DNA from: Actinomycetes bacterium
GTDB lineage: Bacteria; Actinomycetota; Coriobacteriia; Coriobacteriales; Eggerthellaceae
Assembly: GCA_023460315.1 (NCBI GenBank)
Contig: JAEWQO010000109.1
Location: 1-5,813 of the forward strand
Length of the DNA stretch: 5,813 nucleotides
Reading direction: 5' to 3'
The notes beneath the pieces are model-generated. The model was not told the origin of the DNA and made no database searches. It worked only from the letters and a program-made list of their open reading frames with translations. Shown one piece after another: positions 1-4,655 of the stretch (positions within the stretch are counted from its first letter, which is position 1; the number at the start of each line of letters is the position of its first letter). A program made the translations under genes and the position numbers.

Positions 1-27
1 GCCCGATGCCGGAGCCGTGAAACGAAG

Positions 28-55
28 GCCCGGCTAAAAGTGGCAAGAACCGGGC
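28..55 (-). terminator. Weak hairpin after the phosphatase stop codon
   Basis: On the minus strand a 6-bp inverted repeat (GCCCGG / CCGGGC, at 50-55 and 28-33) with a 16-nt loop begins one base after the TGA stop. The following bases, CTTCGTTTC, are only weakly T-rich. It is well placed to end the nhaC-phosphatase transcript, but the loop is long and the T tract poor, so it may be a coincidence of GC-rich sequence. Confidence 0.3.
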
Positions 56-56
56 G

Positions 57-707
57 TCACAGCAGCTCCAGCAACTCGCCGGGCCGGTCGACCAGATGCC
101 GCGCCCCGGCGGCGATCAGCTCCGCACGGTCGCGGAAACCCCACGTCACACCCGCCGAGCGCACCCCGGCAGCCGCCGCGGTCTCGATGTCCACCCCCGA
201 ATCGCCGACATACAACACCTCCTCACGCGCCGTGCCCGTCCGTGCGAGAATCTCCTCGACGACCGCCGGCGAAGGTTTCAGCGGCACGCCGGGACGCTGG
301 CCCAGCACCGCGGCGAACGTCACCCCGGGGAAGAACAGCCCGACGAGCTTCTCGGTCCCGGCCTGGAACTTGTTCGACGCCACGGCCAGCGCGACGCCGC
401 GCCGCGCCAGCTCGGCGATCAGCTCCGGAATTCCGTCGTAGGGCCGCGTATGGGCGTCGATGTGTTCGGTGTAGTATTTCACGAAGTCGGCGCGCACCGC
501 GGCGACGGTTTCGGGCGTGCGCAGCGGCTCGGGCAGGGCGCGTTCCACGAGCCGCAGGATGCCGTTGCCGACGAAATGACAGTATTCTTCATAGGTGTGT
601 TGCGGCAGTCCCCGCACACCCAGCACGGCGTTGCACGCCACGGCCAGATCGCCGATCGTGTCGAGCAGCGTGCCGTCGAGGTCGAAGATGACGAGCGAAG
701 TTTTCAT
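57..707 (-). CDS. gph: HAD-family hydrolase, phosphoglycolate phosphatase-like
   Basis: This gene encodes a 216-residue soluble phosphatase of the haloacid dehalogenase superfamily, subfamily I with an alpha-helical cap. All four catalytic motifs are visible: motif I FDLDGT with nucleophile D9 and acid/base D11; motif II S111 in VASNK; motif III K144 in PLKPSP; motif IV GDSGVD with Mg2+ ligands D169 and D173. The cap lies at about residues 15-90. Length fits the Gph/PGP family (about 215-230). The family removes phosphate from 2-phosphoglycolate, but related members act on pyrophosphate or sugar phosphates, so the substrate and the symbol are inferences. The ATG at 707-705 overlaps the nhaC stop as ATGA, and the DLDGT motif sits at the usual distance from it. 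The same frame stays open far upstream, but that extension lies inside nhaC and shows no HAD similarity, so it is not part of the protein. It is probably expressed only as the second gene of the nhaC transcript. No signal peptide is seen. Confidence 0.9.
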   Translation of the reverse strand: MKTSLVIFDLDGTLLDTIGDLAVACNAVLGVRGLPQHTYEEYCHFVGNGILRLVERALPEPLRTPETVAAVRADFVKYYTEHIDAHTRPYDGIPELIAELARRGVALAVASNKFQAGTEKLVGLFFPGVTFAAVLGQRPGVPLKPSPAVVEEILARTGTAREEVLYVGDSGVDIETAAAAGVRSAGVTWGFRDRAELIAAGARHLVDRPGELLELL

Positions 708-2143
708 TTTTTCCGTTTTATGTTCCAGCCGACAGCCGCCACGAGCAGCGACATCAGCGGCGAGACGATGTTGAAGATGCAGTAGGGCGCGTAGACGAAG
801 GTCGAGACGCCGAGCACCGTGGCCTGCGTCATGCCGCACGAGTTCCACGGGATCAGGACCGAGCAGACCGTGGCGGAATCCTCCACCGAGCGGCTCAACA
901 GCCTCGGCTCCAGCCCCCGGTCGGCATAGAGGTCGCGGAAAAGCCGCCCCGAGAGGATGATCGAGATATACTGGTCGGCGGTGCAAAGGTTGAAGAAGAG
1001 GCCCGCGCCCACGGTCGAGGCCACGGCCGAAAAGGCGCGGCGCACCCAGCGCAGGAAGATCGACGTCAGCGACCGCAGCATGCCGCTGCCGGTCATCACC
1101 CCGCCGAAGCACATGGCGCAGATGATCAGCCACACGGTGTTCAGCATCCCGGCCATGCCGCGCGTGGCGACCAGTTCGTCGAGCTGCGGCGCGCCCGTGG
1201 GGATGGCCGTCGGGCCGAAGCAGGTCATCAGCACCCCCTTGAACCCCGACATGAAGTCCAGCTCCCCGACGCCCGCCACCCGGGCCACCAGTTCGGGCTG
1301 CGCCAGGAGCATCGCCGCACAGGCGAAGACCACGGACGAGAACAGCGTCACGATGGCCGGGAGTTTCCGTGCGATGAGCATTCCCGTGGCCAGCGGCACC
1401 GCGAGGAGCCACGGCGTGATGCGGAACGTCGCGGCGAGCGTCGCGGCATACATTTCGGCATGGGTCGAAACTCCGTGGTCGAGCGCCAGGCCCGCGACGG
1501 TGAAGACCCCGAGGGCGATGAGCATCGACGGAACGGTGGTGTAGAGCATGTAGCGGATGTGGGTGAAGACCTCGACGCCGGCCGTCGACGAGGCCAGCAC
1601 CGTGGTGTCGGAGAGCAGCGAGAGCTTGTCGCCGAAATAGGCTCCCGAGATGATGGCTCCGGCGACCCATCCTTCCGAAAAGCCCATCGCCTGGCCGATG
1701 CCCATGAGCGCCACGCCGATGGTGGCGATGGTGGTCCACGACGATCCGGTCATCAGCGACACCACGGCGCAGATCACGCACGAAGCCACGAGGAAGAACG
1801 ACGGGTGGAGGATTTGCAGTCCGTAATAAATCATCGTCGGGACCACGCCCGAGATCATCCACGTGCCGGCGATGGCGCCGATCAGCAGCAGGATGACGAT
1901 GGCCGACGCCGAGGCGCGGATGTTGTCGATGATGGCCTCTTCGAGCACGGCCCAGCGGCAGCGGTAGATGCCGATCGAGAGCATCACGCAGACCGACGTG
2001 GCCGACAGCAGGGCGATCTGGCTTCCGCCGTTGATGGCCTCGCCGCCGAAGGCGCGGATCACGACATAGAGGAGTCCCGTCAGCACCGCCAGCGGAATGG
2101 CCGACACCCAGGGCGACGGCAGTTTTTCAGCATTCGTCTTCAT
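704..2143 (-). CDS. nhaC: Na+/H+ antiporter, NhaC family
   Basis: This gene encodes a 479-residue polytopic inner-membrane protein with about 11-12 hydrophobic segments, the usual size for the NhaC family. Motifs that identify it are TGSSWTT (132-138), the block GAYFGDKLSLLSDTT (167-181) with acidic residues D172 and D179, LCTADQYIS (386-394 region) and IPWNSCG (441-447). Family members exchange cytoplasmic Na+ for external H+ and serve pH and sodium homeostasis. Ion specificity cannot be read from sequence, and some relatives exchange organic acids or amino acids instead. The ATG at 2143-2141 lies 19 nt downstream of a TAnnTTTG promoter element and is preceded by purine-rich AAGAAGAG, not a strong Shine-Dalgarno. 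It is the first gene of a two-gene operon with the phosphatase, with a 4-base stop/start overlap. It is transcribed away from the cytochrome bd operon. The C-terminus ends in the basic tail IKRKK. Confidence 0.94.
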   Translation of the reverse strand: MKTNAEKLPSPWVSAIPLAVLTGLLYVVIRAFGGEAINGGSQIALLSATSVCVMLSIGIYRCRWAVLEEAIIDNIRASASAIVILLLIGAIAGTWMISGVVPTMIYYGLQILHPSFFLVASCVICAVVSLMTGSSWTTIATIGVALMGIGQAMGFSEGWVAGAIISGAYFGDKLSLLSDTTVLASSTAGVEVFTHIRYMLYTTVPSMLIALGVFTVAGLALDHGVSTHAEMYAATLAATFRITPWLLAVPLATGMLIARKLPAIVTLFSSVVFACAAMLLAQPELVARVAGVGELDFMSGFKGVLMTCFGPTAIPTGAPQLDELVATRGMAGMLNTVWLIICAMCFGGVMTGSGMLRSLTSIFLRWVRRAFSAVASTVGAGLFFNLCTADQYISIILSGRLFRDLYADRGLEPRLLSRSVEDSATVCSVLIPWNSCGMTQATVLGVSTFVYAPYCIFNIVSPLMSLLVAAVGWNIKRKK

Positions 2144-2162
2144 ATTCTCTTCTTACGAGAGG

Positions 2163-2170
2163 CAAAAGTA
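2163..2170 (-). promoter_or_regulatory. Putative nhaC promoter, Bacteroidota -7 element
   Basis: The minus strand reads TACTTTTG, an exact match to the Bacteroidota -7 consensus TAnnTTTG. It is followed by 19 nt and then the nhaC ATG, giving a short leader of about 12-15 nt. No TTG is seen at the expected -33 position, so half of the promoter is missing or degenerate. The match plus its position makes it the best candidate. Confidence 0.6.
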
Positions 2171-2188
2171 CGAAGAATTTTCGTACTT
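2166..2188. promoter_or_regulatory. Perfect inverted repeat overlapping the nhaC promoter
   Basis: Arms AAGTACGAA (2166-2174) and TTCGTACTT (2180-2188) are perfect 9-bp reverse complements around the 5-nt centre GAATT. The repeat covers the upstream part of the probable -7 element and the region just before it, the usual place of a repressor operator. No regulator gene lies in the window, and the sequence matches no operator that I can name. Part of the symmetry could come from the promoter motif itself. Confidence 0.5.
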
Positions 2189-2238
2189 GCGCCATCGGGA
2201 CGCCCGACCTGCGGTCTTCGCCCTGAAGAAACCGCGAC

Positions 2239-2269
2239 GGGCGAACACGCGAACAAAGGGTGTTCGCCC
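2239..2269. repeat. GTTCGC-rich hairpin
   Basis: GGGCGAACAC (2239-2248) and GTGTTCGCCC (2260-2269) form a perfect 10-bp inverted repeat with an 11-nt loop. The hexamer GCGAAC occurs at 2241 and 2249, and its complement GTTCGC at 2262, 2272 and 2280, so several alternative pairings are possible. No T tract follows on either strand, so it is not a typical intrinsic terminator. Confidence 0.6.
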
Positions 2270-2289
2270 CTGTTCGCATGTTCGCGGAG

Positions 2290-2400
2290 AACCGGGCGCA
2301 GAACCGGATGGAGAGCAAGCCGAAGCTGCCAGCCGCAATGCGAATCCCGGTTCTTAACCGGGCGCAGAACCGGACGGAGAGCAAGCCGAAGCCGCCAGCC
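2290..2400. repeat. Direct repeat, 45 bp at a 66-bp period
   Basis: Positions 2290-2334 and 2356-2400 match at 43 of 45 bases; the differences are T/C at 2309/2375 and at 2327/2393. The segments that follow each copy (2342-2362 and 2405-2425) are also related but degenerate, so the unit appears to be about 66 bp with a decayed second end. A perfect 7-bp hairpin (CCCGGTT, 2346-2352; AACCGGG, 2356-2362; loop CTT) sits at the junction of the copies. It is non-coding as far as I can see and may be a family of dispersed intergenic repeats. Confidence 0.75.
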
Positions 2401-2422
2401 CCCTGAAACCGGCGTCTTACGC

Positions 2423-2431
2423 GGGGGGGGG
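2423..2431 (+). repeat. Homopolymer of nine G
   Basis: Nine consecutive G residues lie about 76 bp upstream of the cyd -7 element and about 108 bp upstream of the DUF4492 start. Such tracts are prone to length change by strand slippage and to sequencing error. Confidence 0.8.
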
Positions 2432-2456
2432 TAAGCATTTCCGGCCTTATCGTACA

Positions 2457-2489
2457 CCGGCCGTGTTTTTTCGGGGCCGGAATTTTTTT
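2457..2489 (+). terminator. Terminator-like hairpin with T tract, no gene upstream
   Basis: CCGGCC (2457-2462) pairs with GGCCGG (2475-2480) across a 12-nt loop and is followed by AATTTTTTTA. A second T run follows at 2496-2501. An alternative fold pairs CCGGCCG with CGG and CCGG using a 2-nt bulge and an 8-nt loop. This has the form of a plus-strand intrinsic terminator, yet no plus-strand gene precedes it. It lies only about 18 bp before the cyd -7 element, so its T tract falls where the -33 region should be. Confidence 0.45.
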
Positions 2490-2506
2490 ATTTCCTTTTT
2501 TCTGCC

Positions 2507-2514
2507 TAACTTTG
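2507..2514 (+). promoter_or_regulatory. Putative cyd operon promoter, Bacteroidota -7 element
   Basis: TAACTTTG matches TAnnTTTG exactly and ends 24 nt before the ATG of the first cyd-operon gene. A T-rich stretch (2483-2501) lies directly upstream, but no clear -33 TTG is present. The TTG that would give a longer in-frame start for the first gene (2512) lies inside this element, which argues against that start. I see no FNR- or Rex-like palindrome nearby. Confidence 0.65.
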
Positions 2515-2538
2515 GTAGAACATCCAACACGCAACGAA

Positions 2539-2754
2539 ATGGAGACACTCCGCAAAGTGATCCGGTTTTACGTCGAGGGATTCCGCGAAATGACCGTGGG
2601 ACGCACCCTGTGGGCCATCATCCTCATCAAACTCTTCATCCTGTTCGCCGTGCTGAAAGTCTTCTTCTTCCCCGACCTGCTCGCGGGCAAAAGCCCCTCG
2701 GAAAAGGCCGGCTGCGTGCTGGAAAACCTGACACCCGAAATTCCGCAACCATGA
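2539..2754 (+). CDS. DUF4492 small membrane protein, cyd operon
   Basis: This gene encodes a 71-residue protein with one predicted membrane helix at about residues 22-45 (WAIILIKLFILFAVLKVFFF), a basic amphipathic N-terminus with RFYVEGFREMTVGRTLW, and a polar acidic tail. I recognise the RFY.EGFR.MT.G.TLW pattern as the DUF4492 family, which in Bacteroidales sits directly upstream of cydA. Its function is unknown. Its size, single helix and position suggest a small subunit or assembly factor of cytochrome bd, like CydX or CydH in other bacteria, but it shows no sequence similarity to CydX that I can see. The ATG at 2539 is chosen because it lies 24 nt after the -7 element and begins the conserved region; the upstream in-frame TTG is within the promoter. 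The leader is A/C-rich with no Shine-Dalgarno. Its TGA overlaps a following ATG as ATGA. Confidence 0.9.
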   Translation: METLRKVIRFYVEGFREMTVGRTLWAIILIKLFILFAVLKVFFFPDLLAGKSPSEKAGCVLENLTPEIPQP

Positions 2755-2909
2755 ATGCACCCGTCATCATGCAGTTCCGGCCGCCGCTCGCGGCGTCAAT
2801 CCCCCTCCGGGGCAGGGTCGCCGGCGCGGTGCGGGCCCGCAAACGCGGCCGAAAGCCGCAAACAAGAAGGCTCCGGCGTCCCGGAGCGACGCAGACAACC
2901 AACCAGTAA
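2751..2909 (+). CDS. Doubtful 52-residue Arg-rich ORF
   Basis: This ORF starts in an ATGA overlap with the DUF4492 stop and ends 11 bp before cydA. The translation has 11 Arg and 2 Lys in 52 residues, no hydrophobic segment long enough to span a membrane, and resembles no family known to me. For it: the coupled start and its exact fit into the spacer. Against it: the DNA is packed with GC hairpins that explain the codon composition, its basic low-complexity sequence is typical of chance ORFs in GC-rich DNA, and other Bacteroidales cyd operons do not have such a gene as far as I know. It may instead be a structured spacer. Confidence 0.25.
   Translation: MNAPVIMQFRPPLAASIPLRGRVAGAVRARKRGRKPQTRRLRRPGATQTTNQ
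2782..2887 (+). repeat. Series of GC-rich hairpins before cydA
   Basis: Five inverted repeats follow one another: CGCCG/CGGCG (2782-2795, loop CTCG), CCCC/GGGG (2802-2812), the 10-bp palindrome GCGGGCCCGC (2831-2840), GCGGC/GCCGC (2845-2859, loop CGAAA) and GCTCCGG/CCGGAGC (2870-2887, loop CGTC). None is followed by a T tract, so termination is unlikely; stabilising or separating the cydA message is possible. The 33 bases after the last hairpin are A/C-rich and unstructured up to the cydA ATG. Confidence 0.55.
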
Positions 2910-2920
2910 CCCAATACGCT

Positions 2921-4483
2921 ATGCTTTCCGACTACCTATCCACCGTCGACTGGTCGCGCGCACAGTTCGCCATGACAGCCATCTACCACTGGCTGTTCGT
3001 CCCGCTGACGCTCGGGCTGGGCTTCCTCATCGCCATCATGGAGACCCTTTACGTCCGCACGAAGGACCCGTTCTGGCTCCGCACGACCAAATTCTGGATG
3101 CGCCTGTTCGGCATCAACTTCGCCATCGGCGTGGCCACGGGCCTGATCCTCGAATTCGAATTCGGGACCAACTGGTCCAACTACTCCCACTTCGTGGGCG
3201 ACATTTTCGGCGCGCCGCTGGCCATCGAGGGCATTCTGGCGTTCTTCCTCGAATCGACCTTCATCGCCGTGATGTTCTTCGGCTGGCGCAAGGTCAGCCG
3301 GGGTTTCCACCTCACGGCCACGTGGCTCACGGCCTTCGGCGCCAACCTCTCGGCGTGGTGGATTCTGGTCGCCAACTCGTGGATGCAATACCCCGTGGGG
3401 TGCGACTTCAACCTCGAAACCGTGCGCAACGAGATGACCTCGTTCTCGGCCGTGGCGCTGTCGCCCGTGGCGGTCAACAAGTTCTTCCACACCGTCACCT
3501 CGTCGTTCGTCCTCGCCGCGCTGTTCGTCGTGGGGGTCAGCGCGTGGTATCTGCTGCGCCGGCGCGAACAGCTGATGGCCCGCCGGAGCATCGCCATCGC
3601 CTCGGCCTTCGGGTTCGTCTTCGCGCTCGTCACGGCCTTCACGGGCGACCGTTCGGGCGCCATCGTGGCCCGCGTGCAGCCCATGAAGCTGGCGGCCATG
3701 GAGGCGCTCTACGACGGGCAGCAGGGCGCGCCGCTCACGGTCGTCGGCATCCTGCGTCCCGAGGCGCAGCGGACCGGCGGCGACGCCTTCTACTTCAGGA
3801 TCGACATCCCGAAGATGCTCTCGCTGATGAGTTTCCGCTCGGCCGACGCGTTCGTTCCGGGCATCAACGACCTGGTCTACGGCAACGAAGAGTACGGCGT
3901 GATGCCGGCCTCGGAGAAGATCGAACGGGGACGCGTGGCCGTCGAGGAGCTGGGCCGCTACCGCACGGCGCGCGAGAAGGGCGACACGGCGGCCATCACC
4001 GAGATCGAGGCCAAGTTCGACCGCTCGACGCCCCAGGGCGCGGAGTTCCTGCGCGAACATTTCGCCTACTTCGGCTACGGCTACCTCTCATCGCCGGAGC
4101 AGATCGTGCCCGACGTGCCGCTGCTGTTCTACTCGTTCCGCGTGATGGTCGGCGCGGGCTGCTTCTTCATCCTGCTGCTGGGCCTCGTCTGGTGGCTCAA
4201 CCGCCGCGACCGCCTCGCCTCGAAACGCTGGCTGCTGCGAACGGCCGTGTGGAGCGTCCCGTTGGCCTACCTCGCCTCGCAGGCCGGCTGGGTCGTCGCC
4301 GAGGTCGGACGCCAGCCGTGGGCCATCCAGGATCTGATGCCCGTGGGCGTCGCGGCGTCGAAAATCCCCAGCGGATCGGTCTCGGTGACCTTCTTCCTCT
4401 TTCTGGCGCTGTTCACGGCGCTGCTCGCCGCCGAGTTGAGCATTATGTTCCGGCAGATCAAAACAGGGCCTAAAGACGACTGA
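2921..4483 (+). CDS. cydA: Cytochrome bd ubiquinol/menaquinol oxidase subunit I
   Basis: This gene encodes a 520-residue inner-membrane protein that oxidises quinol and carries hemes b558, b595 and d, reducing O2 to water with charge separation but no proton pumping. Nine membrane helices are predicted at about 19-40, 60-80, 95-120, 131-153, 187-211, 224-243, 404-426, 440-460 and 487-512. Key residues aligned by motif to the E. coli protein are all present: H23 (H19), E103 and E111 (E99, E107, in AIEG and FFLEST), H190 (H186), K256 and E261 in the Q loop (K252, E257), M409 (M393, in SFRVMVG) and E461 (E445) within VAEVGRQPW. The periplasmic Q loop spans about 244-400, and total length is close to that of E. 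coli CydA (522), suggesting the long form of the loop; this would need an alignment to confirm. Bacteroidales use menaquinone, so menaquinol is the likely donor. The ATG at 2921 gives the expected N-terminus before helix 1; no Shine-Dalgarno precedes it. It lies 166 bp after DUF4492 and 172 bp before cydB. Confidence 0.98.
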   Translation: MLSDYLSTVDWSRAQFAMTAIYHWLFVPLTLGLGFLIAIMETLYVRTKDPFWLRTTKFWMRLFGINFAIGVATGLILEFEFGTNWSNYSHFVGDIFGAPLAIEGILAFFLESTFIAVMFFGWRKVSRGFHLTATWLTAFGANLSAWWILVANSWMQYPVGCDFNLETVRNEMTSFSAVALSPVAVNKFFHTVTSSFVLAALFVVGVSAWYLLRRREQLMARRSIAIASAFGFVFALVTAFTGDRSGAIVARVQPMKLAAMEALYDGQQGAPLTVVGILRPEAQRTGGDAFYFRIDIPKMLSLMSFRSADAFVPGINDLVYGNEEYGVMPASEKIERGRVAVEELGRYRTAREKGDTAAITEIEAKFDRSTPQGAEFLREHFAYFGYGYLSSPEQIVPDVPLLFYSFRVMVGAGCFFILLLGLVWWLNRRDRLASKRWLLRTAVWSVPLAYLASQAGWVVAEVGRQPWAIQDLMPVGVAASKIPSGSVSVTFFLFLALFTALLAAELSIMFRQIKTGPKDD

Positions 4484-4519
4484 CATCCCGACTACCGCAA
4501 ATTTACCGGCAGGGTGGCT

Positions 4520-4560
4520 TCCGCGCAAGCGGACACAAGTCCCCGCCAGGGCGGGGATTT
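4520..4560 (+). repeat. Two adjacent hairpins, REP-like
   Basis: TCCGC (4520-4524) pairs with GCGGA (4529-4533) around GCAA, a GNRA-type tetraloop. It is followed by TCCCCGCC (4540-4547) and GGCGGGGA (4550-4557) with a 2-nt apex. This second stem extends by a G-T and two A-T pairs to 4537-4560. The next bases, AGGGGTGGG, are not a T tract, so intrinsic termination is unlikely. The arrangement resembles short palindromic repeats dispersed between genes in many genomes, but only one copy is visible here. An effect on transcript stability or on the CydA:CydB ratio is possible. Confidence 0.6.
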
Positions 4561-4626
4561 AGGGGTGGGTCAAATCTATAAACACAGCGGTACGCCGTGA
4601 ATCGCCGACGGACAAGAGCGGCAAAA

Positions 4627-4653
4627 CAACGACAACAACGACAACAACGACAA
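4627..4653 (+). repeat. Triple 9-bp tandem repeat in the cydB leader
   Basis: Three exact copies of CAACGACAA run from 4627 to 4653 and end two bases before the cydB ATG. The sequence has almost no pairing potential and contains no Shine-Dalgarno. CA-rich unstructured leaders favour ribosome entry in bacteria that do not rely on Shine-Dalgarno pairing. Confidence 0.85.
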
Positions 4654-4655
4654 CT

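Larger units (their letters stand above)
2144..2538. other. Divergent intergenic region with promoters and repeats
   Basis: This 395-bp stretch separates nhaC (minus) from the cyd operon (plus). It contains the nhaC promoter with an overlapping inverted repeat, a hairpin built of GCGAAC/GTTCGC units, a 45-bp direct repeat pair, a small hairpin at 2346-2362, nine consecutive G, a terminator-like hairpin and the cyd promoter. Several reading frames stay open here on both strands, but their translations are repetitive and Arg/Pro/Leu-rich (for example LRLALRPVLRPV twice). They change character with the DNA repeat and match no family I know, so I call no gene here. Confidence 0.75.
4484..4655 (+). 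other. cydA-cydB spacer, 172 bp
   Basis: The two oxidase genes are usually much closer. This spacer holds no plausible gene. It consists of two adjacent hairpins (4520-4533 and 4537-4560), a GGGGTGGG stretch, a mixed segment, and a tandem-repeat leader before cydB. No convincing plus-strand promoter is seen, so cydB probably depends on the cyd promoter upstream of DUF4492. Confidence 0.7.

Noticed and set aside
708..1862. Upstream in-frame extension of the phosphatase on the minus strand (a continuous frame of about 600 codons)
   Set aside because: It lies in another frame of nhaC, has His/Arg/Gly-rich shadow composition, and the HAD fold begins precisely at the ATG at 707.
2221..2430. CRISPR array as an explanation of the repeats
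   Set aside because: There are only two near-identical copies, the unit is about 66 bp with a related rather than unique intervening segment, and no cas gene is present.
2512..2538. Alternative TTG start for the DUF4492 gene, adding nine residues
   Set aside because: The TTG is inside the TAACTTTG -7 element, upstream of any transcript start, and the added residues are not part of the family pattern.
2440..2540. FNR (TTGAT-N4-ATCAA) or Rex (TTGTGA-N6-TCACAA) operator for the cyd operon
   Set aside because: No sequence close to either consensus is present near the promoter.
2127..2555. Minus-strand frame of about 140 codons through the divergent intergenic region
   Set aside because: It spans both promoters and overlaps the starts of nhaC and DUF4492; its repetition simply mirrors the 66-bp DNA repeat.
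2936..4060. Long minus-strand frame of about 370 codons opposite cydA
   Set aside because: It is antisense to a certain gene, with low-complexity Arg/Glu/Asp/His/Gly-rich composition typical of high-GC shadows.
2755..4473. Long plus-strand frame of about 570 codons across the spacer and cydA
   Set aside because: It overlaps cydA in another frame, and its Arg/His/Pro-rich translation has no domain; cydA carries every expected conserved residue.
4571..4578. Minus-strand TAGATTTG (TAnnTTTG match) in the cydA-cydB spacer, a possible antisense promoter
   Set aside because: Six fixed bases are expected nearly three times by chance on both strands of a window this size, no -33 element supports it, and there is no minus-strand gene to serve.
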